This document shows, one piece after another, positions 6,780 through 12,948 of a stretch of DNA of 13,659 nucleotides. Position 1 is the first letter of the stretch. Each line of letters opens with the position of its first letter. Origin of the DNA: Candidatus Eiseniibacteriota bacterium (GTDB lineage: Bacteria; Eisenbacteria; RBG-16-71-46; JAGVPR01); the NCBI GenBank assembly GCA_020052115.1, contig JAGVPR010000249.1:1-13659 (forward strand), read 5' to 3'. The position numbers and the translations under genes were made by a program. Below the pieces are notes generated by a model. It was not told where the DNA came from. It saw nothing but the letters and a program-made list of their open reading frames with translations, and searched no databases.

Positions 6780-8072
6780 TTAGTTCAGTGAGTTCTCCAG
6801 AAGGCGCATGGCATCGGACAGGTTCAGCCGGCCGTACCCCGCCTTGCGGTCCTTGAAAGCCCTTCCTACCTTGTCCGCCGTGTTCTTCAGGACGCTCTTC
6901 ACCTGCCCATCCGTCAATCGCCGCCCGCGCGACCGCGCGTATGACTTCATCAGCGCGACCGCCCCGCTCACGAAGGGGGCCGCGTGGGAAGTTCCGCTCG
7001 AGAACGCATAGTCGTTCTCCAGGTAACTGCTGTAGACGTCCGTTCCCGGAGCGATGAGGGAGACCTGCCGGCCGTACGTCGAGAACGCCGCGACGCTTCC
7101 GGCCCGGTCCTCAGCGCCGACGGTGATCACGGACGGGAATCCGCCCGGGTAGTAGATCCCTTCCTGCCCGTCGTTGCCGGATGCGGCCACGATCGTCACG
7201 CCCTTCAACCTCGCGTACTCGACGACCTCTTGGTGAGGGAGTCCCCCACCCGTGTGCTGAACGCCGAGGCTCATGTTGATCAGGTCGGCGCCGTGGTCTA
7301 TCGCCCACTTCACGCCGCCGTTGATGTTGTCCACGAGCCCCGCCCCGACGCGCGTCTCGCCGCGCTTCATGGCGCCGAGGACCCTGACGGGCATCAAGCG
7401 GCACCGGGGCGCGACACCCGACGGCATCGCGATGCCCGCCCCGCAGATGATCCCGGCCACGTGCGTGCCGTGCCCCACCTCGTCATCGGGGGACTCATCG
7501 AGTCCCAGGAAGTCGCCGACGAACTCCCCGTGGCCATCAATGATGTCCACGAAGTCCTGTCCGCTCACGAGGCAGTGCTTGAGCTCGGGGTGCGTGAGGC
7601 AGACGCCCGTGTCGAGAACGGCGACGACGATTTCGGGATCGCCACGGCTGTACCTGTGGGCTTCGGCGAGGAAGATCGCGTCGCGAGAGCGCTGATCCGT
7701 GCCGCCCGCCATCGCTGTCGCCCGCGCGGGCGGCAACTCCGCCACCGCGATCCTGCCGGGCCGCGCCTCTTCCACGATCGGGAGAAGCGCGATCTCCTCG
7801 ACGAGCCCGGGAGGAATCCCGCTGTCCCGGCGGAGAATGATCCGGTAGACGCGGTTGAGTCCCGCGCGCAGTTCTTCCGCCGACCAATCGGACGCAGCGG
7901 GCCGGTACTCGCGCGTGATCCAAGCGGGCACGCCACGGCGCGAGAGCACGGAATCTACGGCCGGATGGAGAGAGTCCGCGGCCGGAGTCTTGTCGTGCAG
8001 GATCTCCACCCAGTGCGGCACGGGATCCGCTGGCACGCCGGAGCGCAACTGGATGCCGATGTGAGGCCTCAC
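6780..8072 (-). CDS. Subtilisin-like serine protease (S8 family), cytoplasmic
   Basis: The peptidase S8 catalytic residues are all present, counted from the GTG at 8072: Asp154 in VVAVLDTGV, His201 in GHGTHVAGI, Ser362 in SSGTSHAAP, and the oxyanion Asn300 in ASGNDG. Residues 1-115 precede the catalytic domain; the part around RVYRIILRRDSGIPPGLVEE and GRIAVAELP looks like an inhibitor-I9-type propeptide, though that match is loose. There is no signal peptide and no C-terminal sorting domain, so the enzyme probably acts inside the cell. The GTG start is preceded by GGAGAAGG; an open frame extends to 8228 but the added residues are Arg/Ser-rich and unlike a protease N-terminus. His after the catalytic-Ser triplet (GTSHA instead of the common GTSMA) is an accepted variant. 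The gene heads the operon of unrecognised proteins and is the only one with a clear enzyme function. Confidence 0.93.
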   Translation of the reverse strand: MRPHIGIQLRSGVPADPVPHWVEILHDKTPAADSLHPAVDSVLSRRGVPAWITREYRPAASDWSAEELRAGLNRVYRIILRRDSGIPPGLVEEIALLPIVEEARPGRIAVAELPPARATAMAGGTDQRSRDAIFLAEAHRYSRGDPEIVVAVLDTGVCLTHPELKHCLVSGQDFVDIIDGHGEFVGDFLGLDESPDDEVGHGTHVAGIICGAGIAMPSGVAPRCRLMPVRVLGAMKRGETRVGAGLVDNINGGVKWAIDHGADLINMSLGVQHTGGGLPHQEVVEYARLKGVTIVAASGNDGQEGIYYPGGFPSVITVGAEDRAGSVAAFSTYGRQVSLIAPGTDVYSSYLENDYAFSSGTSHAAPFVSGAVALMKSYARSRGRRLTDGQVKSVLKNTADKVGRAFKDRKAGYGRLNLSDAMRLLENSLN

Positions 8073-8194
8073 GGTTGGTCCCTTCTCCGCGCCCGACGAT
8101 CGCAGGGCAAAGAAACAACAACCGATCGCGCGCTGTTCGGTTCGGAGACGCGGGCGGTGCGCGCGACGTGTGCCCGAAGAGTCGACTGTGGGGT

Positions 8195-8217
8195 CGAGGC
8201 TCGCTGCCGAGCCCTCG
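8195..8217 (-). other. Hairpin in the leader region of the subtilase operon
   Basis: CGAGGCTCG (8195-8203) and CGAGCCCTCG (8208-8217) form a nine-pair stem with one bulged base and a four-base loop. On the - strand no T-run follows, so it is not a standard intrinsic terminator. It lies 123 bases ahead of the GTG at 8072, between the rhomboid and subtilase genes. The rest of the 8073-8379 gap holds an AT-richer patch at about 8258-8290 and no coding frame I would support. Confidence 0.5.
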
Positions 8218-8326
8218 TGGTCGCGCACATTGACACGCGATCCGCGATTGCGACAACTACAAAATCACAACGACACACGATTTGTTGGAGACTAGGGAGT
8301 GCAGATTCGCTTGGTGCGGCGGGGCC

Positions 8327-8355
8327 ATCTTAATGTGCGGGACATCTTCCGTGAA
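8327..8355 (-). promoter_or_regulatory. Weak sigma70-type promoter candidate for the subtilase operon
   Basis: On the - strand TTCACG (8355-8350), a 17-base spacer, then TAAGAT (8332-8327); each box matches four of six consensus bases. The start would fall near 8320, giving a leader of about 250 bases that contains the 8195-8217 hairpin. It is a guess by eye, and the sigma factor preferences of this organism are unknown. Confidence 0.22.
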
Positions 8356-8379
8356 TCGAGAGGAAGTCAGGAGTCGAAA

Positions 8380-9198
8380 CTACTCGCCCTTGCGGCTCGC
8401 TTCATCGAGGATTCGGCGCTCTTTGTCCGTGAGACTCTCCATCCCCTCGCGGTTGATCTTCTCGAGGATCGCGTCAATCTGCTCGCGATCCCGAACAACG
8501 CGCTTCGCGCGCACCTCGTTGCGGCGCCTGTCACGGTGCTGCCACCACTGCCGCACGCGGTCCTTCCATGCTGGGTGAAAACGCCCACGCGAGGCGCGCG
8601 GCTCTTCCCAGCGCCACGCGATCAGGCCGGCGAACATGCCGCCGAGGTGCGTCGTGTAGCTCACGCCGCGCTCGCCGCCCAGGATATTGAGGACCGCATA
8701 GATCGCCACGAGCCACTTCGCTTTCATTGGGATGAACAGATTGAAGAAGACGATTTCATCCGGAAAGGTGAGCCCGAACGCCACGATCACGCCGAGGATC
8801 GCTCCCGAAGCGCCCACTGTGGGAACCGGCGAGCGCATCCCCGCCAGCCATGTCGCAATTCCCCCGACGACTCCGCAGATGAGATAGATCACGAGGAAGC
8901 GGCGCGATCCCCAGTGCCACTCCATGATGCGCCCGAAGAAGAACAGCCCGAGCATGTTGAAGAGCAGGTGCATCGGGCTGGCGTGCAGGAACTGGTAAGT
9001 GAAGAGTTGCCAAACGCGGCCCTGCAAGGTGACGAGCGCCGGAACGAGCGCGAACTGCCATTCCATGCTGGGCGTGCGGGCCATTCGCTCGATGAAGAGC
9101 TGAAGCGCGAAAACGGCGACGTTTACGAGCAGCAGTCCTTTCACGACCGGGGGCCAGGAATCGCCGAACGCGAGTGGCTGACGGTACGTCGGGCTCAT
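8380..9198 (-). CDS. Rhomboid family intramembrane serine protease
   Basis: This is a six-transmembrane S54 protease. Counted from the ATG at 9198, the catalytic Ser131 lies in GASGAILG and the catalytic His184 in THLGGMFAGLIAW; His77 and Asn81 in HLLFNMLG are the conserved oxyanion/TM2 pair. Membrane segments follow from about residue 18 (VVKGLLLVNVAVFAL) to 196. The C-terminal 70 residues are cytoplasmic, first strongly basic, then ILEKINREGMESLTDKERRIL, the short helical domain common in bacterial rhomboids of this type (DUF6576-like). I chose ATG 9198 because GGAG stands nine bases upstream and MSPTYRQ before the first membrane helix is the usual layout; ATGs at 9213 and 9264 have no ribosome site. 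It cleaves membrane-spanning substrates; the substrate is unknown. It lies 120 bases after the methyltransferase and upstream of the subtilase cluster. Confidence 0.93.
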   Translation of the reverse strand: MSPTYRQPLAFGDSWPPVVKGLLLVNVAVFALQLFIERMARTPSMEWQFALVPALVTLQGRVWQLFTYQFLHASPMHLLFNMLGLFFFGRIMEWHWGSRRFLVIYLICGVVGGIATWLAGMRSPVPTVGASGAILGVIVAFGLTFPDEIVFFNLFIPMKAKWLVAIYAVLNILGGERGVSYTTHLGGMFAGLIAWRWEEPRASRGRFHPAWKDRVRQWWQHRDRRRNEVRAKRVVRDREQIDAILEKINREGMESLTDKERRILDEASRKGE

Positions 9199-9318
9199 CT
9201 TCGGCCGCTCCATGAAATCGTCATGGTGAGGATGATAGCGGGCCACCCGCTTGCGGGCCACCATGTTTCTGGCGCGGAGCCGGGGTCGGGAGCGTCCTCA
9301 CCGCCGCCTTGCCCGGAT

Positions 9319-10302
9319 TCACTTCCGGGCGATCAAGAACGCGGAGTCGCCGGGGAGATCCGCGCGGCGGATGTTGTAGAACCCGACCCCCGCGAGCCAA
9401 GCGGCGACCTCGCCCTCGGTATAGGAGCGGCCGCCCGCGGTATTCACGAGCATGTTCAGCGAAAACAAAGACGCCGATGCAGGCCGGCTCCGATCGGGCT
9501 CGAGAAACATGTCCCGGAGCGCGATGCGGCCGTGAGGGGCGGTGGCCTCGTAGATCTTCCGAATGAGGGTCTCGTTCTCCTCGGCGCCGTAGATATGAAC
9601 GATGGAAGAGAGGAGCACCAGGTCGTAGCCTTCGCCGATGTCATCGGAGAAGAAATCCCCTCCGACGCATCGGATGCGCGAATCGAGCAGGTCCGGCGGG
9701 ATCACCTCGCGCGCCAGGGCGATCACCGGCGGCGCGTCGAAGAGCACGACCTCCAGATCGGGCTTCGCCTGGGCGAGCGCGATGGAAAGGGTGCCCGGTC
9801 CGCCGCCCAAGTCCAGCGCGCGGCTCTCGGCGTCGAGTCCGAGGGCGGCGACGATCGCTCCGGCGGAATCGGCCTTGCCGTGGTGCATCGCCAGGATGAA
9901 ATCGCGATGTTCCTCGCCGTCCCGGACCTCCTCCGCCGTCCGGCCCGTGCGCACCGAGTCCGTGAGCCGGCTCCACCGCCTCCAGAGGTTGGCCTCGTGG
10001 CGCATGAGCCCGCCCCGGTATTCGCCGCTCCTTCGTGAGAGATAGCGGCCGGCGGCTTCGCCGTTTCGGAAGCGGTCACCTGACTGGGACAGCACACCAA
10101 TCGCTGCGAGGGCATGCAGGAGGAGATCAACGCCGCGCACCGACGCGCCCAGATCGCCGGCCAGCGTGTTCGCATCCGCCTCGCGGCCGTCGAGAGCCGT
10201 GAAGAGATCCAACTCCACGGCCGTCAGGACCGCGCGCGCGGGCCGGTATCCGCCCACGAGCGCAAGGAGCGCTGCGTAGTCGAGCGCGGCGGGTTCGGTC
10301 AT
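9319..10302 (-). CDS. SAM-dependent O-methyltransferase (family 2, COMT-like)
   Basis: A 327-residue protein with the layout of family-2 O-methyltransferases. Residues 10-100 are a winged-helix dimerisation domain (AVLTAVELDLFTAL, then LAGDLGASVRGVDLLLHALAAIGVL). The Rossmann SAM domain has ALDLGGGPGT at 162-171, FDAPPV at 188-193, GDFF at 215-218, and His236 in LLSSIVHIYGAEEN, the position of the general base in this family. It transfers a methyl group from SAM to a small-molecule hydroxyl; the substrate cannot be told. The ATG at 10302 has GGAAGG eight bases upstream. It lies 36 bases after the 79-aa gene, the gap being filled by a hairpin, and is cytoplasmic. No biosynthetic cluster surrounds it, so a role in a secondary pathway is not supported here. 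Confidence 0.9.
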   Translation of the reverse strand: MTEPAALDYAALLALVGGYRPARAVLTAVELDLFTALDGREADANTLAGDLGASVRGVDLLLHALAAIGVLSQSGDRFRNGEAAGRYLSRRSGEYRGGLMRHEANLWRRWSRLTDSVRTGRTAEEVRDGEEHRDFILAMHHGKADSAGAIVAALGLDAESRALDLGGGPGTLSIALAQAKPDLEVVLFDAPPVIALAREVIPPDLLDSRIRCVGGDFFSDDIGEGYDLVLLSSIVHIYGAEENETLIRKIYEATAPHGRIALRDMFLEPDRSRPASASLFSLNMLVNTAGGRSYTEGEVAAWLAGVGFYNIRRADLPGDSAFLIARK

Positions 10303-10320
10303 GGCAGCGGCCTTCCGGTG

Positions 10321-10340
10321 AGCTTCCCCGAAGGGAAGCT
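10321..10340 (-). other. Perfect cUUCGg hairpin between two genes
   Basis: AGCTTCCC and GGGAAGCT form a perfect eight-pair stem. Read on the - strand, the coding strand of both neighbours, the loop is TTCG closed by C-G, the exceptionally stable UUCG tetraloop. It overlaps the stop of the 79-aa gene and ends 18 bases before the methyltransferase ATG. There is no T-run, so it is not a classical terminator; RNA stabilisation or processing of a polycistronic message is more likely (inference). Confidence 0.7.
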
Positions 10341-10578
10341 AGTGAAGATCCTCGTACCTTTCGAGACGGCCGGCCGGCACCGGAAGCTCCGAGGACCGGA
10401 GCAGGACGGCGCCGTCCATCGAGAGCACTTCCGCATCGCGCAGCAAGGCCAGTTCAACCACGCCCTCGCCGGGGCGGCACTCGGCCAGGTGGCCCGTGAC
10501 CTGCGTGCCTCCGGCGAAGAAGAAGCGGACGGGCCGGCCGACGAGCTTGCGCAAGCGGTCCTCATACTTCACGCGCAT
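10339..10578 (-). CDS. Small conserved-looking 79-aa protein, possible Sm-like fold
   Basis: The ATG at 10578 follows the YjbQ stop (10580-10582) by a single base, with GGGGGAG just upstream, so the pair is translationally coupled. The sequence is a short helix (YEDRLRKLV, residues 5-13) followed by strands: GRPVRFFFAGGTQVTGHL, then GVVELALL, AEVLSMDGAVLL and SELPVP. A helix followed by five strands with G-x-x-V and G-x-x-V-x-G-x-L turns is the pattern of Sm/LSm-type small barrels, but the conserved RNA-contact residues cannot be confirmed. Function is unknown; a nucleic-acid or small regulatory role is only a guess. No signal peptide. Confidence 0.7.
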   Translation of the reverse strand: MRVKYEDRLRKLVGRPVRFFFAGGTQVTGHLAECRPGEGVVELALLRDAEVLSMDGAVLLRSSELPVPAGRLERYEDLH

Positions 10579-10579
10579 G

Positions 10580-11008
10580 CTACTCCCCCATCACCTGAAG
10601 GCGGATCTGTCTCTCGCGCGGGCCATCCAGCTCCGCGAAGAGCACGCTCTGGAACGGACCCAGCAGGAGCTGGCCGTTCTCGACGGGAAGGGTCGTGCTG
10701 CTGCCGAGCAACATCGAACGAAGATGCGACGTCGCGTTCCTCCGGTCGCAGTCCGAGAACTGGGGCGAGTTGTGCTTGTACCAGCCCGAATCGTCCACGA
10801 GGGACGTGAGGCAGTCGCGCATGTCCTCCAGCAGAGCCTCCTGGGACTCGTTCAGGAAGACCGCGGTCGTGGTATGCAGGGAGTACACGTTGACCATGCC
10901 GCCCTGGATCTCGGAGCGCGCGACGAGCTCCTTCACCCGAATGGTCAGATCCATGAGCTCCACGCGCTGATTCGTTTCCACCACCAGAGTCTCGGAGACG
11001 ATGCGCAT
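10580..11008 (-). CDS. yjbQ: YjbQ / UPF0047 family protein
   Basis: A 142-residue protein matching the UPF0047 (YjbQ) family over its whole, usual length. Diagnostic stretches are VYSLHTTTAVFLNESQEALL (residues 41-60), NATSHLRSMLLG (91-102), and GQLLLGPFQSVLFAELDGPR (112-131), with His45, His95 and Gln120 in the expected family positions. The family is annotated as secondary thiamine-phosphate synthase on the basis of in vitro or complementation work on the E. coli member; the physiological role is less certain. It is a small soluble trimeric enzyme. The ATG at 11008 follows a GAGGAGG that is about 13 bases away, with GGGA closer, so the ribosome site is loosely spaced. A promoter-like site stands at 11058-11088. 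The neighbours (MoeB/ThiF-like upstream) share a sulfur and thiamine theme. Confidence 0.92.
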   Translation of the reverse strand: MRIVSETLVVETNQRVELMDLTIRVKELVARSEIQGGMVNVYSLHTTTAVFLNESQEALLEDMRDCLTSLVDDSGWYKHNSPQFSDCDRRNATSHLRSMLLGSSTTLPVENGQLLLGPFQSVLFAELDGPRERQIRLQVMGE

Positions 11009-11057
11009 GACGATTCCCAGTCCTCCTCAGTAGGTCCGAAGGGTTCACAAGCGGTTG

Positions 11058-11088
11058 AGAATAGCCCGCGGGCGGGGTCCCCTGTCAA
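11058..11088 (-). promoter_or_regulatory. Sigma70-type promoter for yjbQ with palindromic spacer
   Basis: On the - strand a perfect TTGACA (11088-11083) is followed by a 19-base spacer and TATTCT (11063-11058). The -35 box overlaps the stop codon of the MoeB-like gene. The spacer is made of exactly two adjacent perfect palindromes, GGGGACCCC and GCCCGCGGGC, which could be an operator. A start near 11051 would leave a leader of about 43 bases before ATG 11008. The 19-base spacing is long for this promoter class. Confidence 0.45.
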
Positions 11089-12281
11089 TCCCCCGTCTCG
11101 TTTCGGGCACGGCAGGCGTCGCTGACAAGGAACGCGCCGTAGTCATCCATGCTTCTCAGGACGGGGTGCTCTCCGCAAACGGGACAGGCCGGATCCCGGA
11201 GGACTTTGAACTCGCGAAAGCGCGCCTCCAGCGCGTCGTACTGCATGATCCGGCCGACGAGCGGGCGGCCCAGGCCCAGCAGGAGCTTCAGCGCCTCCGT
11301 GGCCTGGAGGACGCCGATGACGCCCGGAAGCACGCCGAGCACGCCCGCCTCGGCGCAAGACGGCGCGATCTCCTCCGGCGCAGGCGCCCGGAAGAGGCAG
11401 CGGTAGCAGGGCCCCGCGCCCGGCTGCACGACGGTCACCTGCCCTTCGAAGCGCTGGATCGAGCCGTGCACGTATGGGATGCGCGCCAGCACGCACGCAT
11501 CGTTGACGAGGTACTTCGTGCCGAAGTTGTCGCTCCCGTCAATGACGACGTCGTAGCCCCCGATCATCCGGAGTGCATTCGACGGAACGAATCGCTCCTG
11601 ATGGGCATTCACGCGAACGTCCGGGTTCACGCCGAGGAGCGTCTCCTTGGCGGAGAGGGTCTTCGGAGCGCCGACACTGCTCGTTCTGTGGAGGATCTGC
11701 CGCTGGAGATTCGACTCGTCCACGACATCGTCGTCAACGAGGCCGAGCGTGCCCACGCCTGCCGCCGCGAGGTAGATCGCGGCGGGAGAACCGAGCCCGC
11801 CAGCGCCGATCACGAGGATGCGGCTTTCGAGGAGCTTCAGCTGGCCCTCGCGACCGATCTCGGGAATGCGGATGTGCCGGTCGTATCGCGCGAGGCGGTC
11901 CCGTGACGCCGCGCTGGGGATCGCCACGGGATGCCCCGCCCTGCGCCACGCGACGAAACCGCCTCGCAGCGAGAGCACATCGCCGTACCCGATTCGCTGC
12001 AACACCCCGGCATCACGCGAGGAACGGACGCCCACGGCGCAGTACAGCACGAGCCGCTTCGCCTTGTCGGGGAAGATGCCCTCGGCGTTCGCAGCGAGAT
12101 CTCCGCTTGGAACGTGGACGGCGCCGGCGATGTACCCGTGGTCCACCTCGTCCGTCTCGCGGACATCAACGACGACGGTCCCGTCGGGCCCCCTGTCGAG
12201 AAGGGCCTTCAGCTCGCGGACGTCCAGCTCGCGCACGGGCTGCGAGCCGCGTTCCTTGCGATCGTTGAGATTCTCAGCCAT
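11085..12281 (-). CDS. moeB: MoeB/ThiF-type adenylyltransferase with N-terminal rhodanese domain
   Basis: Counted from the ATG at 12281, residues 15-122 are a rhodanese domain with its persulfide Cys81 in YCAVGVRSS. Residues 130-370 are an E1-like adenylyltransferase: DRHIRIPEIGREGQ, the ATP loop GAGGLGS at 159-165, DDDVVDESNLQRQ, the DGSDNFGTKYLVND region, CYRC (292/295) and CPVC (366/369) as the zinc site, and the conserved PSCAEAGVLG with Cys309. It activates the C-terminal glycine of a MoaD- or ThiS-like carrier by adenylation; the rhodanese half supplies sulfur, as in MOCS3-type fusions but with the domain order reversed. No MoaD or ThiS gene is in the window, so molybdopterin versus thiamine use cannot be decided. 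The open frame reaches 12407, but those 42 residues are Arg/Pro-rich and lack domain character. The ribosome site at 12281 is weak. Confidence 0.93.
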   Translation of the reverse strand: MAENLNDRKERGSQPVRELDVRELKALLDRGPDGTVVVDVRETDEVDHGYIAGAVHVPSGDLAANAEGIFPDKAKRLVLYCAVGVRSSRDAGVLQRIGYGDVLSLRGGFVAWRRAGHPVAIPSAASRDRLARYDRHIRIPEIGREGQLKLLESRILVIGAGGLGSPAAIYLAAAGVGTLGLVDDDVVDESNLQRQILHRTSSVGAPKTLSAKETLLGVNPDVRVNAHQERFVPSNALRMIGGYDVVIDGSDNFGTKYLVNDACVLARIPYVHGSIQRFEGQVTVVQPGAGPCYRCLFRAPAPEEIAPSCAEAGVLGVLPGVIGVLQATEALKLLLGLGRPLVGRIMQYDALEARFREFKVLRDPACPVCGEHPVLRSMDDYGAFLVSDACRARNETGD

Positions 12282-12470
12282 GGCTTGCTTCGACGCCGGT
12301 GAGCAATGAAGCCGCCGCGAACCGACGGCGCGCGGACGGCCGGAATCCCGCACGGCATCGGGGTTGACTCCGGGCGGGAGGTTGAGCGAGATGCAACACA
12401 CAGACAAGATTCAAGATACCATCCGCCCTGCTCCGTGAGCAAGGGGCCGCGACTCGGGGCCGCCCGCCGC

Positions 12471-12499
12471 TTGGCAGGGGGCTTTCGTGAGGGTAATCT
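12471..12499 (+). promoter_or_regulatory. Promoter candidate giving a leaderless Nudix mRNA
   Basis: TTGGCA (5 of 6 to consensus), a 17-base spacer and TAATCT (3 of 6) end eight bases before the Nudix ATG at 12507, so transcription would begin at or next to the start codon. The only SD-like GAGGG is 13 bases from the ATG, too far to work well, which fits leaderless initiation. The 12282-12506 gap between divergent genes also holds an AT-richer patch near 12390-12420 but no clear promoter for the - strand. Confidence 0.3.
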
Positions 12500-12506
12500 C
12501 CTCTGC

Positions 12507-12914
12507 ATGGATCCCCAGCCCATAGACGTCACCGCCGCCGTCATCGAACGTTCGGACCGCTATCTCATCGCGCGCCGTCCGGAAGGGGTGCATCTCGCGG
12601 AGTTCTGGGAATTTCCGGGAGGAAAACGCGAGGAGGATGAGAGTCTCGAGGCGTGCCTCGCGCGCGAGCTGCGGGAGGAGCTGGGCGTCGTCGTGGAGGT
12701 TGGAGTTCTCTGGCGGCGAGTGGTGCACACGTATCCCGAGAAAACGGTCGCGCTGCACTTCTTCCTCTGCCGTATCCAGCAGGGCCAGCCGCGCCCGCTC
12801 CACGGGACGGAGATCGCGTGGGCGGCGCCGGGGGAGTTCAGCCGGTACCGGTTCCCGGCGGCCGACGAGCAGGTGCTCGAAGACATCGGATCGGAGAAAC
12901 CGTCGTTTCGCTGA
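12507..12914 (+). CDS. mutT: Nudix hydrolase, MutT / 8-oxo-dGTP diphosphatase type
   Basis: A 135-residue protein of typical MutT length with a complete Nudix box at residues 39-61: G-x5-E-x7-R-E-L-R-E-E-L-G-V, including metal-binding Glu57 and Glu58. It opens with strands TAAVIERSDRYLIARRP and the FWEFPGGK lead-in that typifies MutT (8-oxo-dGTP diphosphatase) and the MutY-associated members. The likely reaction is hydrolysis of oxidised dGTP to the monophosphate and pyrophosphate, protecting DNA from mutation; other nucleotide substrates are possible. It is soluble and cytoplasmic. ATG 12507 is chosen because the longer open frame from 12306 is Arg/Pro-rich and precedes the fold. The SDR gene follows after 34 bases, so the two may share a message. 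The gene is divergent from the MoeB-like gene. Confidence 0.9.
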   Translation: MDPQPIDVTAAVIERSDRYLIARRPEGVHLAEFWEFPGGKREEDESLEACLARELREELGVVVEVGVLWRRVVHTYPEKTVALHFFLCRIQQGQPRPLHGTEIAWAAPGEFSRYRFPAADEQVLEDIGSEKPSFR

Positions 12915-12948
12915 CGGGACCTCTCCCGCATCGAAGGAGGAACGATTC

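Noticed and set aside
8073..8228. 52-residue N-terminal extension of the subtilase
   Set aside because: Its residues are Arg/Ser/Cys-rich without signal-peptide character, and the GTG at 8072 has GGAGAAGG upstream.
1250..8333. Long open frames on the + strand opposite the subtilase cluster, some over 600 codons
   Set aside because: They lie fully antisense to well-packed - strand genes, have Arg/Leu/His/Asp-rich composition typical of high-GC shadow frames, and lack ribosome sites and domains.
9241..9261. Inverted repeat GGCCACCCGC/GCGGGCCAC ahead of the rhomboid gene as a terminator
   Set aside because: Only five pairs match before a mismatch, the loop is two bases, and no T-run follows.
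9312..9329. Hairpin CCCGGA/TCCGGG over the methyltransferase stop codon as a terminator
   Set aside because: A six-pair stem without a T-run is expected by chance in DNA this GC-rich.
8299..10038. A 579-codon + strand open frame across the rhomboid and methyltransferase genes
   Set aside because: Both - strand genes there are clear family members with catalytic residues intact, so the opposite frame is a shadow.
12282..12407. 42-residue N-terminal extension of the MoeB-like protein
   Set aside because: No domain character and a basic, proline-rich composition; the rhodanese domain begins soon after ATG 12281.
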